Assembly (NCBI RefSeq): GCF_001510665.1
Contig: NZ_LMTI01000001.1
Span: 395,762-459,761 of the forward strand
Direction of reading: 5' to 3'
Length of the DNA: 64,000 nucleotides
From: Bacillus sp. FJAT-27445
Lineage (GTDB): Bacteria; Bacillota; Bacilli; Bacillales; Cytobacillaceae
Shown: in pieces, positions 16,640-25,760 of the stretch
Numbering within the stretch: the stretch's first letter is position 1
How the letters are laid out: each line of letters opens with the position of its first letter
The notes under the pieces: generated by a model
What the model was told of the DNA's origin: nothing
The model's input: only the letters and a program-made list of their open reading frames with translations
The model's database searches: none
Position numbers and translations under genes: made by a program

Positions 16640-17140
16640 ATGTTAATTAGAGAGATACAACCCGTGGATGCTGAAAATTTTATATGTCTAATTAAGCAAG
16701 TTGAATCTGAGTCTAAGTTTATGCTTATGGAAGCAGAAGAAAGAAAAACCACTCCTGAGCAACAACGTAAACAATTAGAACACATCAAAAAACAAAGTAA
16801 TTCAACAATATTTGTTGCAGAACAAGAAAAGGGAAAGTTGGTTGGCTATTTGATAGCCATGGGCGGTAGCGTAAGGAAAACAATGCACTCAGCATATCTT
16901 GTTATTGGTATTTTAGAAGAGTACAGAGGGCGTGGTATAGGAACAAGTTTATTTCAACGGTTAGAAGAATGGGCAATAAACTCTAAAATATCAAGATTAG
17001 AACTTACAGTTGTTACTCAAAATGAAGCAGGAATAGCTTTATACAAGAAAAGAGGATTTGAGATAGAAGGAATAAAAAGAAAGTCCTTGATGATTGATGA
17101 TGAATTTTATAACGAGTATTTTATGTCTAAGTTATTATAA
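16640..17140 (+). CDS. GNAT family N-acetyltransferase
   Basis: This 166-aa GNAT protein should transfer an acetyl group from acetyl-CoA to an amine. The acetyl-CoA binding motif is EEYRGRGIGTSLFQRLEEW, and the C-terminal motif B segment NEAGIALYKKRGFEIEG is well conserved. Substrate is unknown; relatives act on ribosomal proteins, polyamines or antibiotics. GGGGGA upstream supports ATG 16640. AT-rich composition matches its island. Confidence 0.92.
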   Translation: MLIREIQPVDAENFICLIKQVESESKFMLMEAEERKTTPEQQRKQLEHIKKQSNSTIFVAEQEKGKLVGYLIAMGGSVRKTMHSAYLVIGILEEYRGRGIGTSLFQRLEEWAINSKISRLELTVVTQNEAGIALYKKRGFEIEGIKRKSLMIDDEFYNEYFMSKLL

Positions 17141-17271
17141 TCTTTCTCACTCAACAGGTGAGTTGAATTCCTTATTGAACAAAAGGCGCAGGTTAAATGT
17201 AGTGAAGTAGTGGAAGAAGGAGTTTATCTAAACTTGGAAGAATTTATATCCAAAAATATGTTAGGGAGCGT

Positions 17272-17772
17272 GTGAATAATATGGAATCCATTAGCAAAAG
17301 CGAAGTGAAGCTACGAGATATCACAGAGGAAGATCTTCCTATCTTTTTCGAACAACAACTTGATTCAACGGCGAACTATATGGCTGCATTTACAACTAAA
17401 GACCCCACTGATAAGGACGCATTTTTTGGCCATTGGACAAAAATTACCGCTGATAAAACCATCACAAATAAGACCATATTATTCAATGGCATTGTCACTG
17501 GACACATCTCGAACTTTGAACAGTTCGGCGAACCCGAAGTAAGTTATTGGATTGGGAAGGAATATTGGGGTCAAGGTATTGCAACTAAAGCGTTGTTAGA
17601 ATTCCTGAAGTATATTAAGGTACGCCCGCTCTATGCTCGTGCAGCTAAAGATAATCTCGCCTCCATCAGGGTATTGGAAAAATGCGGGTTTAAAATCATC
17701 TCTGAAGATAAGGGTTTTTCCAACGCCAGAGGCAAGGATGTTGAAGAATTTATTTTGAGGCTTGAACCCTAG
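17272..17772 (+). CDS. GNAT family N-acetyltransferase (RimJ/RimL type)
   Basis: This 166-aa acetyltransferase resembles the Acetyltransf_3 (RimJ/RimL) branch. YWIGKEYWGQGIATKAL forms the acetyl-CoA site and NLASIRVLEKCGFK the following helix-strand. Substrate unknown. The start is GTG 17272 or ATG 17281; AGGGAG at 17263-17268 serves either imperfectly. It is the second GNAT gene in the same AT-rich island, but the sequence is not a close duplicate of the first. Confidence 0.9.
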   Translation: MNNMESISKSEVKLRDITEEDLPIFFEQQLDSTANYMAAFTTKDPTDKDAFFGHWTKITADKTITNKTILFNGIVTGHISNFEQFGEPEVSYWIGKEYWGQGIATKALLEFLKYIKVRPLYARAAKDNLASIRVLEKCGFKIISEDKGFSNARGKDVEEFILRLEP

Positions 17773-18048
17773 GAAGGATTGGGCATCTTTTTTTGTGGAA
17801 TTCCTTATTACGCTAACCGAGTTCAGTGCATCTCGTCGGTATAAACTTGGCGAGGTTTTTTGAATTTGTTTTAAAATAGTGTTCAATAAATGGTGTGTTT
17901 AGTTAACTTCTTCTTCAACAAACGGAGGTTGAATAAGAAGTCTATATCTTCACCATCGTAGTTCATGTAATAGAAAAATTTCAATAGACTCGCTTTTATA
18001 TCGTTAATTACGATATAATCTGTAATAGCGATATAAAAGAGGTGTAAT
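17773..18048. other. Intergenic region before the MarR gene
   Basis: I see no gene before the operator at 17993-18039. The AATTCCTTATT word at about 17800 also appears near 17168. Confidence 0.4.
17993..18039 (+). promoter_or_regulatory. Nested inverted repeats: likely MarR operator with -10 box
   Basis: TATATCGT (17997-18004) pairs with ACGATATA (18010-18017). A wider pair CTTTTATATCG (17993-18003)/CGATATAAAAG (18029-18039) encloses it. TATAAT at 18014-18019 overlaps. This arrangement suggests autoregulation by the MarR protein that follows. Confidence 0.65.
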
Positions 18049-18441
18049 ATGGAACTTAATAATTACTTCACAGATATATACTATTATCTACATCCAACGC
18101 ATGAACTGACAATCCCGCATCAAAGTATACGAATACTACAAATCGTTCAGAAAGAAGAAACGGTGACCGTACGTTTCTTGTCAGAAGCATTAAAAGTCTC
18201 CCATAATACAGCATCAGAGCATGTAAAGAAGCTCGCGAACAATGGATGGATCATTAAGCAACGTACTGAAGAGGATCAACGTAAAGTTTTTTTGAAGTTA
18301 ACAGCAGAAGGATTAGAAGTAGTAAGACAAAACACAGAATTAGACGAATTAAAATTACAAGCAGCTTTGAATAAGTTAAGTGATAAGGAAAAGATTATAG
18401 TCTTACAAGCTTTTCGCCTATTGAGTGAGGCTGCAAAATGA
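18049..18441 (+). CDS. MarR family transcriptional regulator
   Basis: This 130-aa winged-helix protein is a MarR regulator. The recognition helix lies around VRFLSEALKVSHNTASEHVKKL and the wing around RTEEDQRKVFLKLTAEG. Such proteins usually repress their own operon and release DNA on binding a small ligand. The gene has AGAGGTG upstream and ends in an ATGA overlap with the membrane gene that follows. Palindromes over its promoter support autoregulation. The ligand is unknown. Confidence 0.9.
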   Translation: MELNNYFTDIYYYLHPTHELTIPHQSIRILQIVQKEETVTVRFLSEALKVSHNTASEHVKKLANNGWIIKQRTEEDQRKVFLKLTAEGLEVVRQNTELDELKLQAALNKLSDKEKIIVLQAFRLLSEAAK

Positions 18442-18791
18442 TGGTGTGGATTAAACTCTTTACGTCAGCTCTAATCATAGCATTTGTGACGGAGTTAGCC
18501 AGAAGATTCCCTTTATACGGAGGAATTATAGCTGCACTACCGTTAATAAGTCTGCTTAGTATTTTTTGGTTAACTGTTCAAGGAGAGACAGTTAACCAAA
18601 TTCAAACTTTTACAATAGGTGTGATTATCGGGTTACCAGCAACAATTGTTATGTTACTAGCAGTATATATAATGTTGAAAAATTCCTTTCCTTTTATTGT
18701 TGCACTTTTAGTTGGAGTTATTTCATGGGGGCTATGTTTAGGGATTCAAAAAATAATTTTTGATATATTCACTCCTAGAAATTTACAATAG
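18438..18791 (+). CDS. DUF3147 family membrane protein
   Basis: This 117-aa protein has four hydrophobic segments and matches the DUF3147 family (RRFPLYGGIIAALPLISLLS near the start). Function is unknown. It overlaps the MarR gene by four bases and therefore is its regulated partner. The pair probably answers to a small molecule, in the manner of MarR-linked efflux genes, but transport activity is an inference only. Confidence 0.82.
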   Translation: MMVWIKLFTSALIIAFVTELARRFPLYGGIIAALPLISLLSIFWLTVQGETVNQIQTFTIGVIIGLPATIVMLLAVYIMLKNSFPFIVALLVGVISWGLCLGIQKIIFDIFTPRNLQ

Positions 18792-18835
18792 TTTTCTTAT
18801 TTCACTACCGGGCGTTTATCTTCAATAAGGATTTT

Positions 18836-18905
18836 AAAAAAAGGGCTTAATTAGGGATCCTTATTTTATGGGCATTTATCAACAATATTATTTAATATGG
18901 CTTTT
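18836..18905. repeat. Second copy of the cassette-end repeat
   Basis: A hairpin (AATAAGGAT with ATCCTTATT) is followed by a tail nearly identical to 1530-1571. It marks the right border of the AT-rich GNAT/MarR island. Confidence 0.65.
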
Positions 18906-18926
18906 TAAAATAAAGAGTTTTTCCAT

Positions 18927-18957
18927 TAAAACAGCCGCCCCTATGTCAGGGCGGCTG
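18927..18957 (-). terminator. Terminator of the CsbD-like gene
   Basis: CAGCCGCCC (18932-18940) pairs with GGGCGGCTG (18949-18957); TTTT follows on the minus strand. Confidence 0.8.
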
Positions 18958-18963
18958 AATTTA

Positions 18964-19164
18964 TTACCTTGTTTTATCTATCATTGTATTAAACTCGCTT
19001 GCAAGCTTGTCCTTGGCGCGGCCGTATTTCTCCTTGACCTCGCCTTTGCCTTTGTCTAAATTGCCTTCCGCTTCAAGTGATTCATTGTCGGTTATCTTAC
19101 CGGCAGTCCGTTTCGCTTCTCCTTTGAGCTGATCCCATTCACCTTTCGATTCATCTTTATTCAT
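18964..19164 (-). CDS. CsbD family stress-response protein
   Basis: This 66-aa, highly hydrophilic protein is a CsbD-family member. The WDQLKGEAKRTAGKIT and LEAEGNLDKGKGEVKEKYG segments are characteristic. In B. subtilis such genes belong to the sigma-B general stress regulon, and the proteins are thought to be unstructured, with no known reaction. AAGGAGGG precedes the ATG. It is a one-gene unit with its own terminator. I did not find a convincing sigma-B promoter. Confidence 0.93.
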   Translation of the reverse strand: MNKDESKGEWDQLKGEAKRTAGKITDNESLEAEGNLDKGKGEVKEKYGRAKDKLASEFNTMIDKTR

Positions 19165-19266
19165 AGTTGAACCCTCCTTGTTGAAATGAGTCTACTCTTT
19201 CTTTACCCCCAACAGGAGCCTTTAAAACAGTTCGATTGCCAGAGAAGGTGATCGTAGATAAGCATG

Positions 19267-20541
19267 TTAGGAGGCGAAATGATTTGTTTTTGCTTTAATT
19301 GAAGACTGGAGCCAATTCTTGCCCTCTACCAATCTAGAAACTAACATACCGCAAACTGTGTTACCGGTAGAGTTAAGCAAAGTTGCCGGCGCATCAATGA
19401 TGGTTGAGATCACGGCGATAATTGGAAGCACCTCCGGAGGGAAGCCAAATACGCTAATAATCAGCATTTCACCAATCATTCCGCCGCCAGGGATTGCTCC
19501 CATAACCGCGCCGACAAGAAACGAAACTGCTAGGATGCTGGCTATGCTGGACATGCTTGTTACATCTTTTCCAAAAAGGCCGAATAGGAATACGATTTTT
19601 AAAACGCCGCCAAACACAGAGCCATCCTTATGAGTATTCGCGCCAAGAGGGATGATCGTCTCGGCAATATCCTTTGGAACTCCCATCTTTCTGACCGATT
19701 CGAGGTTAACCGGAATGCACGCTGCGCTTGAACATGTGGCAATCGCGGTGACGGAAGGGGCAATGACATTTTTCCAAAACACTTTGACCCCGGCCCTGCC
19801 ACCGGCAATGAACGCGTATAGGGTAAAGAACCCGAAGTAATAAAGAACGGAAAGTCCCAGGTACAATAGGAAGGTCCTAAAATAGCCTTCAAGTATTTGC
19901 GGGCCAAGCTCGCCGATGACGGATGCGAAATAGGCACCAAGTCCAATCGGAGCGTAATACATAACGATTTTGACCATTTTCATCATTACTTCCGACCCGG
20001 AAGCCAGGAAGGAAGCAATTGGCTTGCCCTTATCGCCGGCCATTGCTGTCGCTAGCCCAAAAATGACCGAGAACACAATTAGTTGGAGCATATTGCTTCT
20101 TGAAAACAGGTTCGCGAAATCAGGCACGGAAACAGTAGCGACAAGCTGTGCCGCAAGAGATGGTTTTTCAGCATGCTTCTGTCCGTCCATATTTTCCATT
20201 AATGCCTTCACGGAAGAAATGTCTGTGTTTTCAAGAGGATTCACAATAGTCGTCCCAATGAATGCTACAACCGCGGAAATGGCAGCTGTAATGAAGAAAA
20301 CTAGAAAAATGCTGCCCATGATTTTGCCGAGCCGCTTCATGCCGCTCATATTCGCGATAGCGGATGCAATGCTGAAAAAGACGAGCGGGACGATAATGGT
20401 AAACATTAGATTCAAGAACAAATCCCCGAGCGGCTTTACAACCGCAGCGTTGGTTCCGAAAATCAATCCAGCAGCACCGCCAATGACGAGGGCTGCCAGA
20501 AGAATAATTGATGATTTGTAGCTTTTAAAAATTGAAGCCAT
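19267..20541 (-). CDS. Dicarboxylate/amino acid:cation symporter
   Basis: This 424-aa membrane carrier belongs to the DAACS (GltP/DctA/SstT) family. The re-entrant loop serine-rich stretch TAIATCSSAACIP, the NTHKDGS segment, and the IDAPATLLNSTGNTV region that binds substrate in family members are all present. It should import glutamate, aspartate, serine or C4-dicarboxylates with sodium or protons. Start ATG has AAGAAGGT upstream. It lies downstream of and in the same direction as an M42 peptidase gene, so peptide-derived amino acids could be its substrate, which is inference. Confidence 0.93.
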   Translation of the reverse strand: MASIFKSYKSSIILLAALVIGGAAGLIFGTNAAVVKPLGDLFLNLMFTIIVPLVFFSIASAIANMSGMKRLGKIMGSIFLVFFITAAISAVVAFIGTTIVNPLENTDISSVKALMENMDGQKHAEKPSLAAQLVATVSVPDFANLFSRSNMLQLIVFSVIFGLATAMAGDKGKPIASFLASGSEVMMKMVKIVMYYAPIGLGAYFASVIGELGPQILEGYFRTFLLYLGLSVLYYFGFFTLYAFIAGGRAGVKVFWKNVIAPSVTAIATCSSAACIPVNLESVRKMGVPKDIAETIIPLGANTHKDGSVFGGVLKIVFLFGLFGKDVTSMSSIASILAVSFLVGAVMGAIPGGGMIGEMLIISVFGFPPEVLPIIAVISTIIDAPATLLNSTGNTVCGMLVSRLVEGKNWLQSSIKAKTNHFAS

Positions 20542-20602
20542 GCACTATACCTTCTTTCAAAAAAAACTGTTTCAACTAGGTGCGCGCAGATGCCAGGAAA
20601 AT

Positions 20603-21652
20603 TTATAACACCATTTCCGATTGAATGTATTCAAACAGAAGCGCTGCTGTATGGCCAAGAGACTGTCTGTGCGTCCTTTCAAATGCATGGGATGAATCGA
20701 TTCCCGGTCCAACTAGGCCGTGGACAATGTCATGACCTGAACGGATAGCGGCCGACGCATCGGAGCCGTAATAAGGGTAAATATCAAGTTTGTACGGAAT
20801 TCCTTTCTCTTTGGCCAGGCTTGCAAGCTTTTTGCGCAAACCATAATGATATGGGCCGCTCGCATCTTTGACGCAAATGGAAACCGTGTATTCATCGGTA
20901 GACTGGCCGTCACCCATCGCGCCCATGTCGACTGCAAGGTACTCTACAGTTTCAGGAGTAATATTCGAATTGCCGCCATAGCCTATTTCTTCATTATTCG
21001 AAAACAGGAAATGGGTTGTGTAGGGAAGTTCAATCCCTTCGGTTTTAATTCTTTTAATAAGCTCCAATAAAATTGCCACGCTCGCCTTATCATCAAGGTG
21101 CCGTGATTTTATGTATCCGGAAGGGGTTACTTGTACACGCGGATCAAACGAAACAAAATCGCCTACTTCAATCCCAAGAGCTCTAACTTCTTCGGCACTA
21201 TGTACTTTTTCATCAATCCGGATTTCCATGTTGTCCTGGTTCCGCTCCGCTTTGCCGGCATCTTTGTACACATGGACCGATGTTTGATGCATCAGGATTG
21301 TACCCGTATAGGACTTGCCAGAGCTTGTTTCAATTGTGCAATATTCCCCTTCAATCGAGTTGAACTTGAAGCCGCCAATCAGGTCGATTTTCAGCCTGCC
21401 GCTTGGCTTAATCTCCTTCACCATCGCTCCAAGTGTATCGAGATGGGCGGTCAGCATCCTGTGTTTGGATGTATCTTTTCCAGGAAGGGTAGCAATCAAT
21501 CCGCCTTTCCGGTTTCGATACATAGAAACCTGATGCCCAGCCAAAAATTCCTCCACATAGGAAATGGCCTTTTCTGTATTGCCGGTAGGGCTTGGAATAG
21601 AAACAAGGGTTTTTAACGTTTCAATCATTTCATCAACACGATCATTTGCCAT
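20603..21652 (-). CDS. M42 family metallopeptidase, YhfE-like
   Basis: This 349-aa protein belongs to family M42 (tetrahedral aminopeptidases, some misannotated as endoglucanases) and resembles B. subtilis YhfE. Dinuclear metal-site motifs appear in order: TAHLDTLG, SRHLDDKAS, NNEEIGYGGN, AVDMGAMG, and the final His in SSHAFERTH. It should release N-terminal residues from short peptides in the cytoplasm. GGAGGTGTT precedes ATG 21652. An inverted repeat just upstream of the ribosome site could be an operator. The symporter gene follows in the same direction. Confidence 0.93.
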   Translation of the reverse strand: MANDRVDEMIETLKTLVSIPSPTGNTEKAISYVEEFLAGHQVSMYRNRKGGLIATLPGKDTSKHRMLTAHLDTLGAMVKEIKPSGRLKIDLIGGFKFNSIEGEYCTIETSSGKSYTGTILMHQTSVHVYKDAGKAERNQDNMEIRIDEKVHSAEEVRALGIEVGDFVSFDPRVQVTPSGYIKSRHLDDKASVAILLELIKRIKTEGIELPYTTHFLFSNNEEIGYGGNSNITPETVEYLAVDMGAMGDGQSTDEYTVSICVKDASGPYHYGLRKKLASLAKEKGIPYKLDIYPYYGSDASAAIRSGHDIVHGLVGPGIDSSHAFERTHRQSLGHTAALLFEYIQSEMVL

Positions 21653-21678
21653 ACACTAACACCTCCAAAAAATATGCT

Positions 21679-21698
21679 CGTTTCCGCCAACGGAAACG
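21679..21698 (-). promoter_or_regulatory. Inverted repeat upstream of the M42 gene
   Basis: CGTTTCCG (21679-21686) and CGGAAACG (21691-21698) form perfect 8-bp arms around CCAA, about 27 bp from the start codon. It lacks a U-run, so an operator is likelier than a terminator. Confidence 0.5.
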
Positions 21699-21948
21699 TA
21701 GAGTCGGGCTTTCCTAATAAATTCACACCTTTTTCAATTATACATCCAGCAAGGAGACAAATGTACATACATTTTCAAGCATTTTGCAATTATCTATCAT
21801 GGCTGCCAGCATGATTGCATAGGATAGTAGGGTGCGTGTAGATAAATTTTTTCAATATTGATTAAATTTAAGCGGAGCTGGGTATTACTTAGTAAAGAAG
21901 TGAAGAGGCAAGTAAGAAGCCTAAAAGTAGGAATGTGGAGGGAGACCA

Positions 21949-22257
21949 GTGACTAGGTACGAAATGCGCCATATGAAGCCGAAAAGAATCAACGTATACA
22001 AGTTGGCTTTAACGTTTACTTTCTTGTTGATCTGCATGGGGCTGATGCTGGGTTTCAGCAGGTATGCGCAAAGCAAGATTAAAATTGAGGCGCCCGAAGT
22101 ATACAACGGCAAGAAGGTCATTGTCGTCCTGCCGAATGGGCATAAAGTATACACCTTTGAGAACTTGATTGTTGAAGAGGATGGCAAGCTCCTGTACAAG
22201 GGGGAGCGCAACACGCTTGATTTGACCGGTGGCAAAGTAGAATTCAAGGAGTGGTAA
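21949..22257 (+). CDS. Small bitopic membrane protein, 102 aa
   Basis: This protein is not recognised. One hydrophobic segment (about residues 18-37) is followed by a 60-residue beta-rich, probably extracytoplasmic part with the KVIVVLPNGHKVYTFEN segment. The start is GTG 21949, preceded by GGAGGGAG. ATG 21964 is an alternative. A strong terminator follows the stop. It forms a single-gene unit divergent from the peptidase operon. Confidence 0.75.
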   Translation: MTRYEMRHMKPKRINVYKLALTFTFLLICMGLMLGFSRYAQSKIKIEAPEVYNGKKVIVVLPNGHKVYTFENLIVEEDGKLLYKGERNTLDLTGGKVEFKEW

Positions 22258-22300
22258 GCCCACCGGGATTTTAAAATTAATAAATACACTTTTATATAAA

Positions 22301-22341
22301 AAATGGCTGTCCAGAACGAAATCGGACAGCCATTTCTTTTT
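22301..22341. terminator. Terminator after the 102-aa membrane protein
   Basis: AAATGGCTGTCC (22301-22312) pairs perfectly with 22324-22335; CTTTTTC follows. Confidence 0.85.
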
Positions 22342-22389
22342 CTTTGAAAGGTTAATTTTCTTGGATAGCCCCTTTTATGGGTTTCCCAA

Positions 22390-22611
22390 TTAACGTAGAA
22401 CGATGGCTATTATGCCGAAAACAGTTGCGATAATGCTCAGAAAAGCCACTTTTGAAAGTTTTTTATCCCATTTATCAACAAAGTTATCGGATAAACTTCT
22501 ATCATCATTTATTGCCTCTTTTACTTCTTTCTTAAAATTAAAAGTTTGCATCATCAATCCCAGTAATATAATTATAGAAGCTAAACTAAAAACTACTCGC
22601 AACCAATCCAT
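22390..22611 (-). CDS. Small two-helix membrane protein
   Basis: This 73-aa protein is not recognised. Two hydrophobic segments lie at the N-terminus (SLASIIILLGLMM) and C-terminus (AFLSIIATVFGIIAIVL), with a charged linker between. ATG 22611 is chosen because AAGGA lies about 9 nt upstream; an in-frame TTG three codons earlier is unlikely. It is AT-rich and appears to be transcribed alone. Confidence 0.65.
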   Translation of the reverse strand: MDWLRVVFSLASIIILLGLMMQTFNFKKEVKEAINDDRSLSDNFVDKWDKKLSKVAFLSIIATVFGIIAIVLR

Positions 22612-22724
22612 TATTATCAATCCTTAATGTATAAATGTGCTACTAGGTTTAACATCTAAGATTAAAAGCGTTAACAGTTTGTTTCATTCTTTTACTGACA
22701 ACTTCAACAGTTTTAAAAAGGATC

Positions 22725-23678
22725 TTATTTAAACCAGCCTTTTTTCCAAAAGAAGGCGAACATTCCTGCCGCTATCACTCCCATGACGGCCAGGGAAGCA
22801 AAATAGCCATATTTCCACGTGGTTTCCGGCATATAGTCAAAATTCATTCCATAAACTCCGGCAATGAAGGTGAGCGGCATGAAAATTGTCGTAATGACGG
22901 TCAGCACCTTCATGACTCGATTTGTTTCATGGGAATTTATCGAAAGGACACTGTCACGTATGTCCTTTGTCAATTCCCTATTTGAATCAATCATGTCAGT
23001 AAGCTTCAGGAGGTGGTCATGGATATCAGAAAAATAAGCATGCCTGACTTTCAGAACGTCCAGCTTTTGCGAATTAAGCATCCTGTAAATTAAATCCCGT
23101 GTTGGGGTTACCGTGTGGCGCAGCATCAGCAGGCTTTTCCGGATTTCAAAAACTTCTTTCAAAAGTTCTTCGGTATTGCCGCCGGCATAGCTTTCGTCCA
23201 TTTCATCGAGTTGGTCCTCAATTAGGTATACAGGCGGGAAATAATTGTCGACCAGCTGATCCAGAATATGATAAAGGATTAAGGAAGGGGACCAGTCTTC
23301 TTTCTTTTTAGCCGAGTTGACCCTGTTCCAGACTTCCGTTATTTCCAGTGACAGCTCGGCATGATAAGTGACGATGAAGTTCGCGCCTAAAAATATATCA
23401 ACTTCTTCTCGTTCAAGCGTGTTCTGGTTGATGGAATGGGTGACGAAAAATGTATAGCCATCATAATAATCGAGTTTTGGGCGCTGAAGCTTAACCATAC
23501 AGTCCTCAATGGCAAGCGGATGGAATTTTAATGGGGTTGCAAGCAAGGCAGATTCTTCATCAGTCGGGCTGTTAAAATCGACCCAGAACCATGAAGAAGT
23601 GTCGCCTGCAGCCAATTGATCGACTGGTATATCGTTGGCAATCTGGCCATCTTTCCCTAATGAAAGTGTTCGAATCAT
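22725..23678 (-). CDS. corA: CorA family magnesium/divalent cation transporter
   Basis: This 317-aa protein is a CorA-type cation channel, close in length to B. subtilis YfjQ. A large soluble N-terminal domain and long helix lead to two C-terminal transmembrane segments, with the signature YGMNF at the end of the first. It should form a pentamer that admits magnesium or cobalt. ATG 23678 has GAGGAGAAC upstream. No M-box-like leader was seen ahead of it. Confidence 0.94.
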   Translation of the reverse strand: MIRTLSLGKDGQIANDIPVDQLAAGDTSSWFWVDFNSPTDEESALLATPLKFHPLAIEDCMVKLQRPKLDYYDGYTFFVTHSINQNTLEREEVDIFLGANFIVTYHAELSLEITEVWNRVNSAKKKEDWSPSLILYHILDQLVDNYFPPVYLIEDQLDEMDESYAGGNTEELLKEVFEIRKSLLMLRHTVTPTRDLIYRMLNSQKLDVLKVRHAYFSDIHDHLLKLTDMIDSNRELTKDIRDSVLSINSHETNRVMKVLTVITTIFMPLTFIAGVYGMNFDYMPETTWKYGYFASLAVMGVIAAGMFAFFWKKGWFK

Positions 23679-23837
23679 AGCAGTTCTCCTCGGTGCCTTT
23701 TTCCTTCATAATATCCGAATTAGGGGAGGAGGCAAACATCTCTGCTCGATGTAGGACACATTTTTTAGAAAATATTCCCGATTAAGGTTGACAATGAGAG
23801 AGCATCTATATATAATTTTCAAAAAAATAACCTGAAA

Positions 23838-24024
23838 CAATGATGGGGACCAGTAGAATTGTGAAGTGTCCACCCCAGAGAGGGAGCCGGTTGGTGCAAG
23901 GCTTCCAGGACGCACATTCGAACCTGCCTCGGAGTTCTGTATCGGACAAATGCGAAGATACGGCGGAGTGTTCCGTTAAACGTTGAGTGCGCGGGGAATA
24001 TTCCGCGAATAAGGGTGGTACCGC
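23838..24024 (+). promoter_or_regulatory. T-box leader of proS
   Basis: A T-box riboswitch precedes proS. The conserved T-box sequence AGGGTGGTACCGC is at 24012-24024. Stem I landmarks include CCAGAGAGGGAG and GGTTGGTGCAAG. In the specifier loop, GAA is followed by CCT, a proline codon, then G. Uncharged tRNA-Pro should favour the antiterminator and raise proS transcription. Confidence 0.92.
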
Positions 24025-24025
24025 C

Positions 24026-24063
24026 AGGCCATGGTCCCTTTTTAGGGGATTCATGGCCTTTTT
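24026..24063 (+). terminator. Regulated terminator of the proS T-box
   Basis: AGGCCATG (24026-24033) pairs with CATGGCCT, with an inner TCCC/GGGGA stem, followed by TTTTT. It is the alternative to the antiterminator formed by the T-box sequence. Confidence 0.85.
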
Positions 24064-24218
24064 GTGTTCTCTTTTAGATGAATGGTTATTGTACAGAAAA
24101 GCCAAACAGCTTGCTTTTAAAAAAAGAAATGTATGCTCATTGATGGATTTTGCCAACTTGCTGAGTGTAACGGAAATCAACAAAACCAAATTAAAATGAA
24201 GAAAAAGAGGGATGAACG

Positions 24219-25649
24219 ATGGAAAAGGAATTTGTAAAAAGCATCACCGCCATGGACAAGGATTTTGCCCAATGGTACACAGATGTCGTAACAAAAGCGG
24301 ACCTGGTCGATTACTCATCAGTCAGGGGTTCGATGATCATCCGCCCGTATGGCTATGCCCTATGGGAAAACATCCGCGATGCGCTTGACAGGATGATCAA
24401 GGAAACTGGGCATGAAAACGTCTATATGCCACTGTTCATTCCGGAAAGCCTGCTTGAGAAGGAAAAGGATCATATTGCAGGTTTCGCGCCTGAAGTAGCT
24501 TGGGTCACACACGGCGGATCAGAGGAACTTGCGGAAAGGCTTTGTGTCAGGCCAACGTCAGAGGTGCTTTTCTGCGAACATTACAAAAATATCATTCATT
24601 CATACAGGGACCTACCTAAGCTTTATAACCAATGGGCGAATGTTGTCCGGTGGGAAAAGACGACACGCCCGTTCCTGAGAACTCTTGAATTCCTCTGGCA
24701 GGAGGGCCATACCGCGCATGAGACAGATGAGGATGCACACGAAGAAACAAAGCGCATGCTTGAAGTCTATGCGACCCTTCTGGAAGACTATCTGGCCATT
24801 CCTGTTGTCAAAGGGCAAAAGACTGAAAAAGAGAAATTCGCCGGTGCGAAGTTCACCTACACAGTCGAAAGCCTCATGCATGACGGAAAAGCGCTGCAGT
24901 CCGGTACTTCCCACCATTTGGGAGACGGCTTTGCGCAGGCGTTCGGAATCAATTACTTGGACAAAGAAGGGAAGCTTCAGTATGTTCACCAAACATCATG
25001 GGGTATGACAACAAGGGTAATCGGCGCGCTGATTATGGTACATGGTGATGACCGCGGGCTAGTCATCCCGCCAAAGGTTGCCCCAACCCAGGTGATGATT
25101 GTCCCAATCGCCCAGCATAAGGAAGGCGTCCTTGATTTCGCTTACGGGCTGAAGGAAAGGCTGTCCGGCTCGTTCCGTACTGGGATTGACGCAAGCGACA
25201 AGAACCCTGGCTGGAAGTTCAACGAATATGAAATGAAGGGTGTACCTGTACGCCTGGAGGCAGGCCCTCGGGATATCGAAAAGAACCAGGTCGTCCTTGT
25301 TAGGCGCGATACTGGGGAAAAACTGATTGTCGCTCTAGATGAAGTGGAACAAAGGCTTTCCCAATTGCTTGAAGACATCCAAAATAATCTTTTCGCAAAG
25401 GCTAAAGAGCTTCTAGAAAGAAAGACATCCAGCGCTGAAACAATGGAGCAGTTCAAGGACCGCCTTGCCAATAATCCAGGTATGATCAAAGCGATGTGGT
25501 GCGGAAAGCTTGAGTGTGAGGAAAAAATAAAGGAAGAAACAGGTGCAACATCACGCTGCATACCATTCGAACAGGAAACGATTAGCGATACATGTGTATG
25601 CTGCGGGGCTAAGGCTGAATCGATGGTTGTCTGGGCAAAGGCCTATTAA
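24219..25649 (+). CDS. proS: Prolyl-tRNA synthetase, short (archaeal/eukaryal-like) form
   Basis: This 476-aa class II synthetase charges tRNA-Pro with proline. It is the short ProS type without the editing insertion of the bacterial form, which is about 565 aa. Class II motifs are visible: motif 2 around [25 protein letters not shown] and motif 3 near the [14 protein letters not shown] stretch. The C-terminus carries a zinc-type Cys cluster (CGKLEC and CVCCGAKAE). AGAGGGATG precedes the ATG. The proline T-box upstream confirms the amino acid specificity. Bacillus species can also carry a long ProS elsewhere, which this window cannot show. Confidence 0.96.
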   Translation: MEKEFVKSITAMDKDFAQWYTDVVTKADLVDYSSVRGSMIIRPYGYALWENIRDALDRMIKETGHENVYMPLFIPESLLEKEKDHIAGFAPEVAWVTHGGSEELAERLCVRPTSEVLFCEHYKNIIHSYRDLPKLYNQWANVVRWEKTTRPFLRTLEFLWQEGHTAHETDEDAHEETKRMLEVYATLLEDYLAIPVVKGQKTEKEKFAGAKFTYTVESLMHDGKALQSGTSHHLGDGFAQAFGINYLDKEGKLQYVHQTSWGMTTRVIGALIMVHGDDRGLVIPPKVAPTQVMIVPIAQHKEGVLDFAYGLKERLSGSFRTGIDASDKNPGWKFNEYEMKGVPVRLEAGPRDIEKNQVVLVRRDTGEKLIVALDEVEQRLSQLLEDIQNNLFAKAKELLERKTSSAETMEQFKDRLANNPGMIKAMWCGKLECEEKIKEETGATSRCIPFEQETISDTCVCCGAKAESMVVWAKAY

Positions 25650-25660
25650 ATATGAAATTG

Positions 25661-25692
25661 AACGACTGCTTTTAAAAAGAGCAGTCGTTTTT
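25661..25692 (+). terminator. Terminator after proS
   Basis: ACGACTGC pairs with GCAGTCGT around a T/A-rich loop, followed by TTTT. Confidence 0.8.
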
Positions 25693-25760
25693 GTTAGGGT
25701 TAAAGGGGAATGAGGGACCCTTATAGAAATATATACGAAACTCATAAGGGGGCTGATGGA

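Noticed and set aside
23987..24199. 70-aa frame between T-box and proS
   Set aside because: It overlaps the T-box sequence and terminator stem and is better explained as leader RNA.
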